A DNA stretch of 33,102 nucleotides from an uncultured Clostridium sp. Lineage in GTDB: Bacteria > Bacillota_A > Clostridia > TANB77 > CAG-508. The translations under genes were made by a program, and so were the position numbers. The notes beneath the pieces are model-generated. The model worked only from the letters and a program-made list of their open reading frames with translations. It made no database searches and had not been told where the DNA came from. This document shows, piece after piece, positions 1 to 7,222 of this stretch (its first letter is position 1; every line of letters begins with the position of its first letter). Location: contig CAJKKA010000007.1 of NCBI GenBank assembly GCA_905200315.1, positions 1 through 33,102 of the forward strand, written 5' to 3'.

Positions 1-1737
1 TTTTATATTATCAGAGTAACTTTTATTTATAAAGTATTTTAAAGGAATATAAAGTTTATCAATTTTTTGCAGATTATCATAATTTTCTAAATTCAAATTA
101 TTTAATAGCAAGGCAATTTTTAGTGTAGAGGTTGACATCTCTGGTGAAGAGCTGATTCTCGAAGGTAAATCATTATTTTTAAAATTTCTACTAATATTTG
201 AAATTGCAAAATCTTTTACTTTAGATAAGATTTCTCTTTTTAGCTCATTTAAAACACTGTTAGGTAAAAACAAATTATCTTCAAGTTCAATATTAAATTC
301 ACAAAATTCATAAGGTGTATTGTTTGTTTTTGAAAGTTGTTTTATTATATTTTCCTTTGAAAGCCCACTATTCTTAGCCTGTTCAGGACATTTGTCGGAA
401 ATAATATTAATATTTAGATTTTCATAAACATCTACATTGGAATTTGATCGAATATTAAGTTCGATAGGCTTGTTCAAAGCAAATTTACTATTGCAGATTA
501 ATTGTATTTTTCTATTTTCAGAGTTTTCGCTAAAGGTATTTCTAATTTCAGAAGTAATAATAGAATCAGAAATTTTATAAAGTTTATCGCCAACTTTAAT
601 ATTTCCTTTCATTCTACCAATAGTAACAACATCTCCACATTTGCTTTCCTTAATATTTGTATTTTTAAGCATAAGTTCAGAAATTTTATAGCTACCTTGT
701 TCATTTTGAGTAGCAATAGAGTCTCCAATATGTAAGTTTTCAGCACATTTAAAGGTTATTAATCCTTTTTTGGTATTATACTTTTCAATAGTACCTAAAA
801 ACAAACCACAATTATTTTGTTTTTCTTTAAAAACAAGATTTTTATTATAATCTTTAGAGAAATGACCATTAGAAAAACCACCTCTATTAAAAGCAAGAGC
901 TAATAATTTTCTGTCTGAATCTTCTACTACATAAGGCTCATTTGAATATGCTAAATCTATATATTTTCTATAAATTCTAGTAACAGTTGCAACATATTCA
1001 GGAGACTTCATTCTACCTTCAATTTTCAAAGAAGAAACACCAGCCTTTATCAAATTAGGTATAAAATCCAAGCCACATAAATCTCTTGTACTTAGTAAAT
1101 AACCACTATCTAATTTGTTATTCTTTTCATCAATTAAAGAAAAAGGAAGTCTACAAGGCTGAGCACATTTTCCTCTATTACCAGAACGACCACCAACCAT
1201 ACTAGAAAATAGGCATTGACCAGAATAAGAAATGCACAAAGCACCATGTATAAAAGTCTCGATTTCAACATTAGAATTTTTAGTAATATATTCAATTTCT
1301 TCCAAAGTAAGCTCACGAGAAAGAACCACTCTTTTAAAGCCCATATCTTGCAAAGCCAAAACGCCATCTAAATTATGAGCAGTAAGTTGAGTGCTAGCAT
1401 GAATAGAAATCTTAGGAAAACTATTAATTAACAAATTAGCTAAACCAAGATCCTGAACAATAATAGCATCAATACCATAATTATAAGCCATTTTAGCAAC
1501 AGAAAAAGCATTCTCGAACTCATCATTCTTAATTAAAGTATTCAAAGTTAAATGAGTATGAACACCCCTAAGCTTAGCATACTCAATAGCACATTTTAAA
1601 TCATCACCATCAAAATTAGAAGCAAAAGCACGTGCGCTAAAACCACTTCCAAAATAAACCGCATCAGCACCATTTTGAACAGCGGCACGCATACAATCCA
1701 TATTACCAACAGGTGATAAAAGTTCAATTTTTTTCAT
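1..1737 (-). CDS. U32-family peptidase / RlhA-like protein, partial
   Basis: An uninterrupted frame of 579 codons runs from an ATG at 1737 to the left edge with no stop, so the C-terminus is missing. The start MKKIELLSPVGNMDCMRAAV is the typical opening of the U32 TIM-barrel. A Cys-containing segment (GQCLFSS, GNRGKCAQPCRLPF) and KIEGRMKSPEYVA are family hallmarks. The part after about residue 300 resembles the insert and extra domain (DUF3656-like) of the long U32 proteins. Members of this family were annotated as collagenases, but E. coli relatives (RlhA, TrhP) hydroxylate 23S rRNA or tRNA, so an RNA-modifying role is more likely than proteolysis. The site GAGGAG lies just upstream of the ATG. 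The gene is divergent from the cysteine-rich gene. The family call is firm; the substrate is not determined here. Confidence 0.9.
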   Translation of the reverse strand, partial: MKKIELLSPVGNMDCMRAAVQNGADAVYFGSGFSARAFASNFDGDDLKCAIEYAKLRGVHTHLTLNTLIKNDEFENAFSVAKMAYNYGIDAIIVQDLGLANLLINSFPKISIHASTQLTAHNLDGVLALQDMGFKRVVLSRELTLEEIEYITKNSNVEIETFIHGALCISYSGQCLFSSMVGGRSGNRGKCAQPCRLPFSLIDEKNNKLDSGYLLSTRDLCGLDFIPNLIKAGVSSLKIEGRMKSPEYVATVTRIYRKYIDLAYSNEPYVVEDSDRKLLALAFNRGGFSNGHFSKDYNKNLVFKEKQNNCGLFLGTIEKYNTKKGLITFKCAENLHIGDSIATQNEQGSYKISELMLKNTNIKESKCGDVVTIGRMKGNIKVGDKLYKISDSIITSEIRNTFSENSENRKIQLICNSKFALNKPIELNIRSNSNVDVYENLNINIISDKCPEQAKNSGLSKENIIKQLSKTNNTPYEFCEFNIELEDNLFLPNSVLNELKREILSKVKDFAISNISRNFKNNDLPSRISSSPEMSTSTLKIALLLNNLNLENYDNLQKIDKLYIPLKYFINKSYSDNIK

Positions 1738-1823
1738 AAAAAACTCCTCTTTAAAATACATTATATTTTTTTGTTTAGGTATAATCGGGGGAGCCTTATG
1801 TATGTAATATTATATTCTAATAA

Positions 1824-1850
1824 TGTAGTGGTGGCGTCCTAAGGCAACCC
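1824..1850 (+). repeat. Degenerate copy of dispersed GC-rich hairpin repeat (R1)
   Basis: TGTAGTGGTGGCGTCC followed by TAAGGCAACCC is a GC-rich island in AT-rich intergenic DNA. It aligns with one gap to the better preserved copies at 11764, 26289, 26408 and 28550: shared TGTAG, GGCGTCC and ACCC end. GGTGGC can pair with GCAACC with one mismatch. It lies between the divergent U32 and Cys-rich genes. Confidence 0.5.
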
Positions 1851-1863
1851 GTAAATTAATTGT

Positions 1864-1892
1864 AACACAAAAAAACAAAATTGCATAACATA
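1864..1892 (+). promoter_or_regulatory. Possible sporulation (SigK-like) promoter of the Cys-rich gene
   Basis: CATAACATA at 1884-1892 fits the CATANNNTA -10 pattern of SigK promoters, and an AC dinucleotide lies about 16 bases upstream (AACAC, 1864-1868). The gene behind it encodes a small Cys-rich protein that could be a spore-layer component. SigK motifs are short and AT-rich, so chance is a real alternative. Confidence 0.3.
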
Positions 1893-1923
1893 TTATATAA
1901 AAATAAAAAGGAGGTACCTTTAA

Positions 1924-2088
1924 ATGGAAGAAAACAGAAACTGCGGAAACTGTGGTTGCAACAACGGAGGACTATTCAACGGACTATTTGGAGGATGTGG
2001 ATGCGGAGACGACAGCACAATATTATTCTTCATAATAATATTCCTACTACTATTCACAAACTTCGGATGTTGCGGATGTGGAAGATAA
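1924..2088 (+). CDS. Small cysteine-rich hydrophobic protein (54 aa)
   Basis: The ATG lies 9 bases after a strong AGGAGG. The product has eight cysteines in three clusters (C7/C10/C12, C25/C27, C49/C50/C52) embedded in Gly and Asn, around a central hydrophobic segment (residues 33-44, ILFFIIIFLLLF) that could span a membrane. Short Gly/Cys proteins with one hydrophobic stretch are common in spore-formers and are often named 'chorion class high-cysteine' or placed near YjcZ-type small sporulation proteins; that resemblance is by composition only. Possible roles include a spore-coat or membrane-associated disulfide or metal-binding peptide. A perfect 14-bp terminator follows directly after the stop, so the gene is probably transcribed alone. 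A frame in another phase overlapping it (1881-2189) has no ribosome binding site and is not real. Confidence 0.75.
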   Translation: MEENRNCGNCGCNNGGLFNGLFGGCGCGDDSTILFFIIIFLLLFTNFGCCGCGR

Positions 2089-2125
2089 AATGTAACTTTG
2101 GGTCTGTCCCAAAGTTACATTTTTT
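2089..2125 (+). terminator. Strong rho-independent terminator after the Cys-rich gene
   Basis: AATGTAACTTTGGG (2089-2102) pairs perfectly with CCCAAAGTTACATT (2108-2121) across a 5-base loop and is followed by a T run. The loop-side bases 2104-2113 are also complementary to 2132-2141 (see findings). Confidence 0.85.
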
Positions 2126-2193
2126 GCTCTTTTTGGGACAGGTTTGTATATTTTTTTGTGCTTTTGAAAGAATAGTTTTAGGGAGATGATTTT

Positions 2194-2436
2194 TTGAAAA
2201 TTTCTTGTATTAAGTATGCAAAAGATGCAAATAGTTTTAAAATTTTGGAGAATTTTGGAGCTAAAGTGGTTAAGCTGGATAATCCTGATGATGTTGATAG
2301 TGAAATTAAAAATTTGTATTCTAATAATTATAAAACAATTATTTTAAGCAATGAGATTGCTAGTTTTTCAGAGGATATTATAAAGAAATATAATTCTACT
2401 GAAAATATAAGTATAATAATTGCTCCTAAAAAATAG
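2194..2436 (+). CDS. Small protein, V-ATPase subunit F-like pattern (80 aa)
   Basis: A TTG start follows GGGAGATGATTTT. The product begins MKISCIKYAKDANSFKILENFGAKVV and ends SIIIAPKK. The alternation of a first strand, a 'gF...GAKVV' helix/strand, an acidic stretch, 'YKTIILSNEIA' and a final 'NISIIIAPKK' strand is like subunit F of V-type ATP synthases (about 100 aa), which uses a Rossmann-like fold. No other V-ATPase gene is nearby, so it is probably a stand-alone relative rather than part of the enzyme. It is followed after 23 bases by the YyaC-like gene and probably shares its transcript. The function is unknown. The assignment to the F-fold is a pattern judgement; the gene itself is likely real because of its spacing, start signal and coding composition. 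Confidence 0.6.
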   Translation: MKISCIKYAKDANSFKILENFGAKVVKLDNPDDVDSEIKNLYSNNYKTIILSNEIASFSEDIIKKYNSTENISIIIAPKK

Positions 2437-2459
2437 TATATTTGTAAAAAGGAGTGGTT

Positions 2460-2990
2460 ATGAATTTAAGTAAGAGTGTTATAGATATTATACGAAGGAA
2501 TAATTATTTTGAAAAAGAGCTTTGTTTTCTTTGCGTTGGAACAGATAAGGTGGTAGGGGATGCAGTTGGTCCTTTGGTGGGAAGTAACTTAAAGAAATAT
2601 ATTGATAAAAATAGTATTAAAAATATAAATATTATAGGAAACTTGGACAATCCGCTAACTAATAATAATATTGAGAATTTTAATAATTTAAAAAGTGTAA
2701 AAATTCTTATAGATTCTGCAATTTCTAGTTCATATAATGTGGGAGATATTATTGTAGAAGAGAAATCTAATAAATTAAATAGTGCTTTTTTTGAAGAAAA
2801 GGCTATAAATTATGATATTTCTATTAAAGCTGTAGTTGCAAATAATAAATTTAATAGTGTTTTAAATTTAATTAGTCTGCAAAGTGTAAGTATAAAAACA
2901 ATAATAAATATGTCTGAAAAAATAACAAAAGAAATGTGTAAAGTAATAGATGAAAATTGTATAAACCTTTCTAAAGTGGAAAAAATTTAA
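2460..2990 (+). CDS. yyaC: YyaC-like sporulation protein (GPR-like fold)
   Basis: I use the ATG at 2460 because AAAAGGAG (2446-2453) abuts the upstream GTG (2454) and leaves 6 bases before this ATG. The 176-aa product has the YyaC/DUF1256 signature near residues 23-42 (ELCFLCVGTDKVVGDAVGP then LVGSNL), followed by NIIGNLDNPLTNNNIE (the 'G.L..P' region) and a KILIDSA strand. YyaC proteins resemble the germination protease GPR and are made during sporulation; no substrate is established that I know of. The C-terminal part (residues 110-176) is Asn/Ile rich and less conserved than usual. The gene sits between two small genes in the same direction, ahead of the SpoIVFA/B pair, which supports a sporulation cluster. 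Confidence 0.8.
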   Translation: MNLSKSVIDIIRRNNYFEKELCFLCVGTDKVVGDAVGPLVGSNLKKYIDKNSIKNINIIGNLDNPLTNNNIENFNNLKSVKILIDSAISSSYNVGDIIVEEKSNKLNSAFFEEKAINYDISIKAVVANNKFNSVLNLISLQSVSIKTIINMSEKITKEMCKVIDENCINLSKVEKI

Positions 2991-3014
2991 ATATAAAGTT
3001 TGAGGAGGGATTAT

Positions 3015-3314
3015 ATGGAAGGGTTAAAAAATATGATTGTAGTAAAAAACATACCTTCGAACATTGTTGAAGAGGCTTTTATTATTGTTAAGGAAAATTT
3101 AAAGATAGAGAAATTAGATATTGATAAAAAGAATGAAAATAAACTTATAATAAAAGAGGCAGAAGATATAATTCAAAGTTGTGAGAGCCTTATAGAAAAA
3201 AACGAAGAGAACAATAAAATAAAAAAAATAGAAAAAAAGTGTAAAAGGTTAAAAATGTTAACCGGAATGTTAGGTGTTTTAGCTATTCTAGGAACATTTA
3301 TAAATTTCTTTTAG
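3015..3314 (+). CDS. Small membrane-anchored protein, unknown (99 aa)
   Basis: The ATG at 3015 is preceded by GAGGAGGG at optimal distance; an earlier in-frame start at 3000 would overlap that site and is rejected. The product is charged, with a Lys/Glu-rich predicted coiled coil at about residues 30-80 (LIIKEAEDIIQSCESLIEKN, KIKKIEKKCKRLK) and one C-terminal hydrophobic segment (residues 83-99, MLTGMLGVLAILGTFINFF). This looks like a tail-anchored protein with its bulk in the cytoplasm. I do not recognise a family. It is 24 bases downstream of the YyaC-like gene and 58 bases upstream of the SpoIVFA-like gene, so sporulation expression is plausible but inferred only from position. Confidence 0.65.
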   Translation: MEGLKNMIVVKNIPSNIVEEAFIIVKENLKIEKLDIDKKNENKLIIKEAEDIIQSCESLIEKNEENNKIKKIEKKCKRLKMLTGMLGVLAILGTFINFF

Positions 3315-3342
3315 TCATAAAATTTTCATTTACGCATATAGT
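3315..3342 (+). promoter_or_regulatory. Possible SigE promoter of the spoIVFA/B pair
   Basis: TCATAAA (3315-3321), a 13-base spacer and CATATAGT (3335-3342) match the mother-cell SigE pattern (ATATT-like -35, CATACAnT -10) at most positions. In B. subtilis spoIVFAB is SigE-dependent, so the location is right. It is still a short motif. Confidence 0.45.
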
Positions 3343-3372
3343 TTAGAAAAACACTAAGGAAGAGGTGTGTAA

Positions 3373-4236
3373 ATGGAAAGAATAATGAATTCAGATGAAA
3401 GAATACGAAGAGCAGAAGAAATTTATAATAGAAGGAGAAATCAAAATTTAGGTTCTTCATATAGAAGTACACATATATATGGTAATGAAAAAAAACGTAA
3501 TAGACCTTTAAGAAAATTAATAATGCAAATTATTTTCTGTGTAATTATTTATGTATCAATTCTAGTTGTAAAAAATTGCGATTATATTTTTACTCAAGAA
3601 TTTTTAAATAATGTAAAAAGTATTTTAAATTATAATGTAGAATTGGAAAAATATTATAATAAAGCAACAAATTTTTTTAATGGTACAGATGTAGAAAATA
3701 ATCAAGAAACAATTACAAATACAATAGAAAATGAAAATCAAATAAATACTCAAGAAACAGAAAATATAGGTGGAGCTAATGAAGAAAAACAAGCAGAAGA
3801 AGTGCAGAATTTATCTCAAATGGAAATTGATGCCAATAATATAAAAGGTACATATAATTTAATAAAGCCTTTGGAAGGTACAATAACTTCAAGATTTGGA
3901 CAAAGAGACCCAACGACACCAAGTGTGCCAAAGAATCATACAGGAATAGATATAGCTGCAAAGACAGGAACAGATATAATTGCAGCATTAGATGGAATAG
4001 TTGAGGTAGCTTCAAGTGAAGGAGATTATGGAAAACATTTTAAAATAAAAAAAGATGATGTATGCTTAGTATATGCTCATTGTAGTGAATTATTAAAGAA
4101 ACAAGGTGATACAGTAAAACAAGGAGAGGTAATAGCAAAAGTTGGTGCAACAGGAAATGTAACAGGTCCACACTTACATTTTGAGATACGAAAAGAAGAT
4201 AGATTTGTAAACCCAGATTTAGTACTTCAATTTTAA
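3373..4236 (+). CDS. spoIVFA: SpoIVFA-like M23 (LytM) membrane protein
   Basis: The 287-aa protein has a basic cytoplasmic N-terminus, one membrane span (about residues 48-66), a Glu/Asn/Thr/Gln-rich linker (100-155) and a C-terminal LytM/M23 domain (160-287). The zinc ligands of M23 endopeptidases are all present: H189xxxD193 (NHTGID), H236 (YAH) and H267xH269 (GPHLHFE). The next gene is an M50 protease of the SpoIVFB type. In B. subtilis SpoIVFA holds SpoIVFB inactive in the outer forespore membrane until SpoIVB signals, then pro-SigK is cut; the pairing here suggests the same role. As I recall the B. subtilis LytM domain is degenerate, so the complete motif here hints at real peptidoglycan-cutting activity, as in SpoIIQ or other M23 enzymes. 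A general envelope M23 peptidase is the alternative call. Confidence 0.75.
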   Translation: MERIMNSDERIRRAEEIYNRRRNQNLGSSYRSTHIYGNEKKRNRPLRKLIMQIIFCVIIYVSILVVKNCDYIFTQEFLNNVKSILNYNVELEKYYNKATNFFNGTDVENNQETITNTIENENQINTQETENIGGANEEKQAEEVQNLSQMEIDANNIKGTYNLIKPLEGTITSRFGQRDPTTPSVPKNHTGIDIAAKTGTDIIAALDGIVEVASSEGDYGKHFKIKKDDVCLVYAHCSELLKKQGDTVKQGEVIAKVGATGNVTGPHLHFEIRKEDRFVNPDLVLQF

Positions 4237-4294
4237 TTCATAGAATTCTCTATAAAATAATATAATTAAAAAAAGAAAAGGGAATGGAGAATTT

Positions 4295-4942
4295 ATGGAA
4301 TTAAAAATAGATTTAAAGATAATTTTTTTTGCTCTAATTTTTTTCTTTACAGGTCAAATAGAAATATATTGCTTGTGTTTATTATTTGCCTTAATTCACG
4401 AGCTAGGGCATATTATTGTAGCACGTTTCTTAGGGTATAAACTACTAAAATTTAAAGTTATGCCATTAGGATTTTCTATATTTTTGCAAACAAATATAGA
4501 AGATTACAATAAAAAAATAAAAAAGGGAAATACGTATGTTTTAAAAAATTTAATAATTTCAATGGCAGGACCAATAACAAATATAATATTATTTATAATA
4601 GCATTATTTTTACCAATAGAATTAATGCTAAAAGAAAAAATAATATACTTAAATGCAATAATTGCAATATTTAATTTAATACCAATGTATCCGTTAGATG
4701 GAAGTAAAGTATTGCAAAATATACTAAAATTATTTTGTAGTAACAAAGAATCTTATAAATATACAAACATGGTTGCAAATGCAACATTAATTATATTTAC
4801 AATATTCTGTAGTATATTTATTTTATACGCTAAAAACATAGCTGTAGTAACAATATTGATATATTTATGGTATATAAATATAAAAGAAAATGAAAGACAA
4901 AAAATAAGAAATATAATTTTAGAAAAAATTAAAACAGTATAA
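4295..4942 (+). CDS. spoIVFB: SpoIVFB-like M50 intramembrane protease
   Basis: The 215-aa polytopic protein carries HELGH at residues 35-39 in a membrane segment and NLIPMYPLDG at 127-136, which supplies the third metal ligand (D135). These are the two catalytic motifs of site-2 proteases, and the spacing and 'PMYPLDG' wording are SpoIVFB-like. It lies 58 bases after the SpoIVFA-like gene. Known role of the family: cutting pro-SigK in the mother cell late in sporulation. It lacks the C-terminal CBS domain of B. subtilis SpoIVFB; after residue 195 there is only a short charged tail (KENERQKIRNIILEKIKTV). The start ATG follows GGGAATGGAG. A 13-bp terminator begins 8 bases after the stop. Confidence 0.82.
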   Translation: MELKIDLKIIFFALIFFFTGQIEIYCLCLLFALIHELGHIIVARFLGYKLLKFKVMPLGFSIFLQTNIEDYNKKIKKGNTYVLKNLIISMAGPITNIILFIIALFLPIELMLKEKIIYLNAIIAIFNLIPMYPLDGSKVLQNILKLFCSNKESYKYTNMVANATLIIFTIFCSIFILYAKNIAVVTILIYLWYINIKENERQKIRNIILEKIKTV

Positions 4943-4950
4943 ACTTGCAA

Positions 4951-4992
4951 AACCAGCTATATTATATTAAAATATAGTTGGTTTTTATTTTA
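4951..4992 (+). terminator. Terminator between spoIVFB and the pseudopilin gene
   Basis: AACCAGCTATATT (4951-4963) pairs with AATATAGTTGGTT (4971-4983), 13 bp with one G-T pair and a 7-base loop, followed by TTTATTTTATT. The ribosome binding site of the next gene starts only a few bases later, leaving no room for a separate promoter downstream of the hairpin. Confidence 0.75.
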
Positions 4993-5007
4993 TTAGGAGA
5001 GATACAA

Positions 5008-5475
5008 ATGATTATAAAAAATGAAAAAGGTATAACTTTAACATCACTTATTCTAACAGTAGTGCTAATTTTAATAATAGGTGGAATGATGGGATATTAT
5101 TCTACAAGCGGATTAAAAATGCAAAAAATTAATAATATGTATAGCGATATAGAGCAAATTCAAACAGAAGTAGATACATATTATTTAAAAAATAACGAAT
5201 TACCGCTATTAAGTTTTAACATCAATTTTGTTAACTCTGCAAATCCAAATGATAGCTCAGAATATTCTGTTATAGATTTAGCTAAGTTAGGAAATTTAAG
5301 ACTTAATTATGGAAAAGAATTTGAAAATATAAAATCAAGTAATCAATTAGGAAATTACACAGATGTATATATAATTAACAAACAAAGTCAAACAATATAT
5401 TATTTAAAAGGAATAGAATTTGAAGACAAAACTTATTATACAAAACCAATAGAATATAACGAAATACAAGATTAG
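5008..5475 (+). CDS. Type IV pilin-like (pseudopilin) protein
   Basis: I choose the ATG at 5008, placed after TTAGGAGAGATACAA; an earlier in-frame start at 4978 lies inside the terminator. The 155-aa product starts MIIKNEKGITLTSLILTVVL: a short basic leader ending in Gly8, then a hydrophobic helix of about 22 residues, as in prepilins cut by PilD/ComC-type peptidases. The usual Glu at +5 is Thr here, so pilus-type assembly is not assured. The rest is a small globular domain with a pilin-like alpha helix (residues 40-60) and beta-rich end. No pilus ATPase, platform protein or peptidase lies in the window. It is 12 bases upstream of hisS and likely co-transcribed with it. Function unknown. Confidence 0.7.
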   Translation: MIIKNEKGITLTSLILTVVLILIIGGMMGYYSTSGLKMQKINNMYSDIEQIQTEVDTYYLKNNELPLLSFNINFVNSANPNDSSEYSVIDLAKLGNLRLNYGKEFENIKSSNQLGNYTDVYIINKQSQTIYYLKGIEFEDKTYYTKPIEYNEIQD

Positions 5476-5487
5476 AAGGAGAAAATT

Positions 5488-6801
5488 ATGGAAAACAGAG
5501 TTGAACCACGTACACTAGCTGGTTTTATGGAATTATTGCCAGAAAAGCAAATTGAATTTAATAGAATGAAAGACATAATAAGAAAAAATTATGAAAAATA
5601 TGGATTTTTGCCATTAAATACACCTAATGTAGAACTTGCAGAAGTTCTTTTAGCAAAAGCAGGTGGAGAAACAGAAAAGCAAATTTACGAGTTTCAAAAA
5701 GGAGATAAAAATTTAGCTTTAAGATTTGATTTAACAGTTCCACTAGCGAAATATGTAGCGAAAAACATGGGAAATTTAACATTTCCATTTAAAAGATATC
5801 AAATTGGAAAAGTATATAGAGGAGAAAGAGCACAAAGAGGAAGATTTCGTGAATTTTATCAATGCGATATAGACGTAATTGGAGATGAAACTCTAAATAT
5901 TATGCACGAAGCGGAATTGCCAAGTGTTATATACAATATATTTAAAGAACTAGATTTTGGAGATTTTGAAATAAATATAAACAATAGAAAAATATTAAGT
6001 GGGTTATTTGAAGAATTAGATTTATTTGAAAAAACAGTAGAAATAATGAGAACAATAGATAAAATAGACAAAATAGGAAAAGAAAATGTTATAAAAGAGT
6101 TTGAAGATTTAGGAATAGAAAAAAGTAAAATAGAAACAATTATTAATTTTATAACATATGATGGAACAAATTCAGAAAAATTAGAAATGCTAAATAGCTT
6201 AAATTATAATAGTGAAACCTATAAAAATGGAGTACAAGAACTTGAACAAGTTGTAAAAAATATTTATATTCTAGGTGTTCCAGAAAATAATTTAAAAATA
6301 AATTTAACAATTTCAAGAGGTTTAGACTATTACACAGGAACAGTATATGAAACTTTCTTAAAAAATCATAGGGAAATAGGAAGTATATGTTCAGGTGGAA
6401 GATATGAAAATTTAGCAGATTTCTATACAAATAAAAAGTTACCTGGAGTTGGAATCTCTATTGGGCTAACACGTTTATTTGACCAACTAGATAATTTAGG
6501 ATTATTAAAATATGAAGAAAAATCTATAACAAAAGTTTTAGTTGTTTCTATGGATGAAGATGTAAGCAAATGCTTTGAAATAGCTACAATATTAAGAAAT
6601 AACAACATAAATACAGAAGTATATTTAGAAAATAAAAAAATAAAATCAAAATTCAAATATGCAGATAAACTAAAAATTCCATATGTAATTGTAATAGGAG
6701 AAGAAGAAATAAAAAATAATGTAGTAACCTTAAAGAATATGGAAACAGGAGAGCAAAATACAATAAAAATAGAAGAAACTATAGAAAAGATAAAAGCCTA
6801 G
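5488..6801 (+). CDS. hisS: Histidyl-tRNA synthetase
   Basis: The 437-aa product is a complete class II synthetase. Motif 2 is visible around residues 105-130 (FKRYQIGKVYRGERA, GRFREFYQCDIDVIG), the histidine-binding loop as SRGLDYYTGTVYE near residue 276, and motif 3 as PGVGISIGLTRLF near residue 322. The C-terminal 90 residues form the anticodon-binding domain (VLVVSMDE..., VYLENKKIKSKFKYADK, PYVIVIGEEE). It charges tRNA-His in the cytoplasm. GAAGGAGAAAATT precedes the ATG. HisZ, the catalytically dead paralogue, is excluded by the intact GLDYYTG motif. In B. subtilis hisS is near relA and recJ; here they are about 9 kb apart, so only loose synteny remains. The stop codon lies inside the downstream terminator stem. 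Confidence 0.97.
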   Translation: MENRVEPRTLAGFMELLPEKQIEFNRMKDIIRKNYEKYGFLPLNTPNVELAEVLLAKAGGETEKQIYEFQKGDKNLALRFDLTVPLAKYVAKNMGNLTFPFKRYQIGKVYRGERAQRGRFREFYQCDIDVIGDETLNIMHEAELPSVIYNIFKELDFGDFEININNRKILSGLFEELDLFEKTVEIMRTIDKIDKIGKENVIKEFEDLGIEKSKIETIINFITYDGTNSEKLEMLNSLNYNSETYKNGVQELEQVVKNIYILGVPENNLKINLTISRGLDYYTGTVYETFLKNHREIGSICSGGRYENLADFYTNKKLPGVGISIGLTRLFDQLDNLGLLKYEEKSITKVLVVSMDEDVSKCFEIATILRNNNINTEVYLENKKIKSKFKYADKLKIPYVIVIGEEEIKNNVVTLKNMETGEQNTIKIEETIEKIKA

Positions 6802-6826
6802 GGAGAAAGATTCTCCCCAGGCTTTT
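6792..6826. terminator. Bidirectional terminator between hisS and a convergent gene
   Basis: AAAAGCCTAGGGAGAA (6792-6807) pairs with TTCTCCCCAGGCTTTT (6811-6826) with one mismatch and a 3-base loop, flanked by A and T runs so it can act on both strands. It contains the hisS stop codon, and the stop of the minus-strand gene (6826-6828) starts on its last base. Confidence 0.85.
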
Positions 6827-7074
6827 TATGCCTTAAAAATCACTTTGAAAATTTTTTGTATTAATATTGTCATGTTCTTAAAATTAATGATAAAACAAAT
6901 TACAAAGATAGAAAGAAACAACAATATTAAAATAAAAAGTGTTTCCTGTACTTTGTTTAAGTACAAAGGATTAGTATTTTTTTTACTTATGTGATTCTCA
7001 TAAATCACGAAAATCACAAAAAGTAATATTGCCAGTAACAGGGAAATTATTCCCACAACTAATGATGTCCGCAT
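6826..7074 (-). CDS. Small two-helix membrane protein, unknown (82 aa)
   Basis: On the minus strand AGGAGGAACTGCTT precedes the ATG at 7074, a near-ideal start. The product has two hydrophobic segments: residues 5-26 (LVVGIISLLLAILLFVIFVI) and 45-64 (LFILILLFLSIFVICFIINF), separated by a polar loop (ENHISKKNTNPLYLNKVQE). It ends with a basic amphipathic stretch (ILIQKIFKVIFKA). No family is recognised. It is divergent from the response regulator gene, with which it shares a 148-base intergenic region, so joint control is possible but unproven. Confidence 0.7.
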   Translation of the reverse strand: MRTSLVVGIISLLLAILLFVIFVIYENHISKKNTNPLYLNKVQETLFILILLFLSIFVICFIINFKNMTILIQKIFKVIFKA

Positions 7075-7170
7075 AAGCAGTTCCTCCTAAAATTTGATAA
7101 AGCAATTATATCATATTTTACATAAAATAACAACAAAATTCACAAATTAAACACAAAAACTATTTATAAT

Positions 7171-7200
7171 TTAAAATATTTGTGATATAAATAGTATAAT
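7171..7200 (+). promoter_or_regulatory. Candidate promoter of the two-component operon
   Basis: TATAAT at 7195-7200 is a perfect -10 sequence 23 bases before the start codon. The best -35 candidate is TTAAAA (7171-7176) with an 18-base spacer, which is weak; an activator may be needed. Confidence 0.45.
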
Positions 7201-7222
7201 TTAATAAAAAGTAGGGAGAAGT

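Noticed and set aside
1881..2189. 102-codon plus-strand frame overlapping the Cys-rich gene
   Set aside because: No ribosome binding site, reads through the terminator hairpin and has Trp/Arg/Met-heavy composition; the 54-aa frame at 1924 has a strong site.
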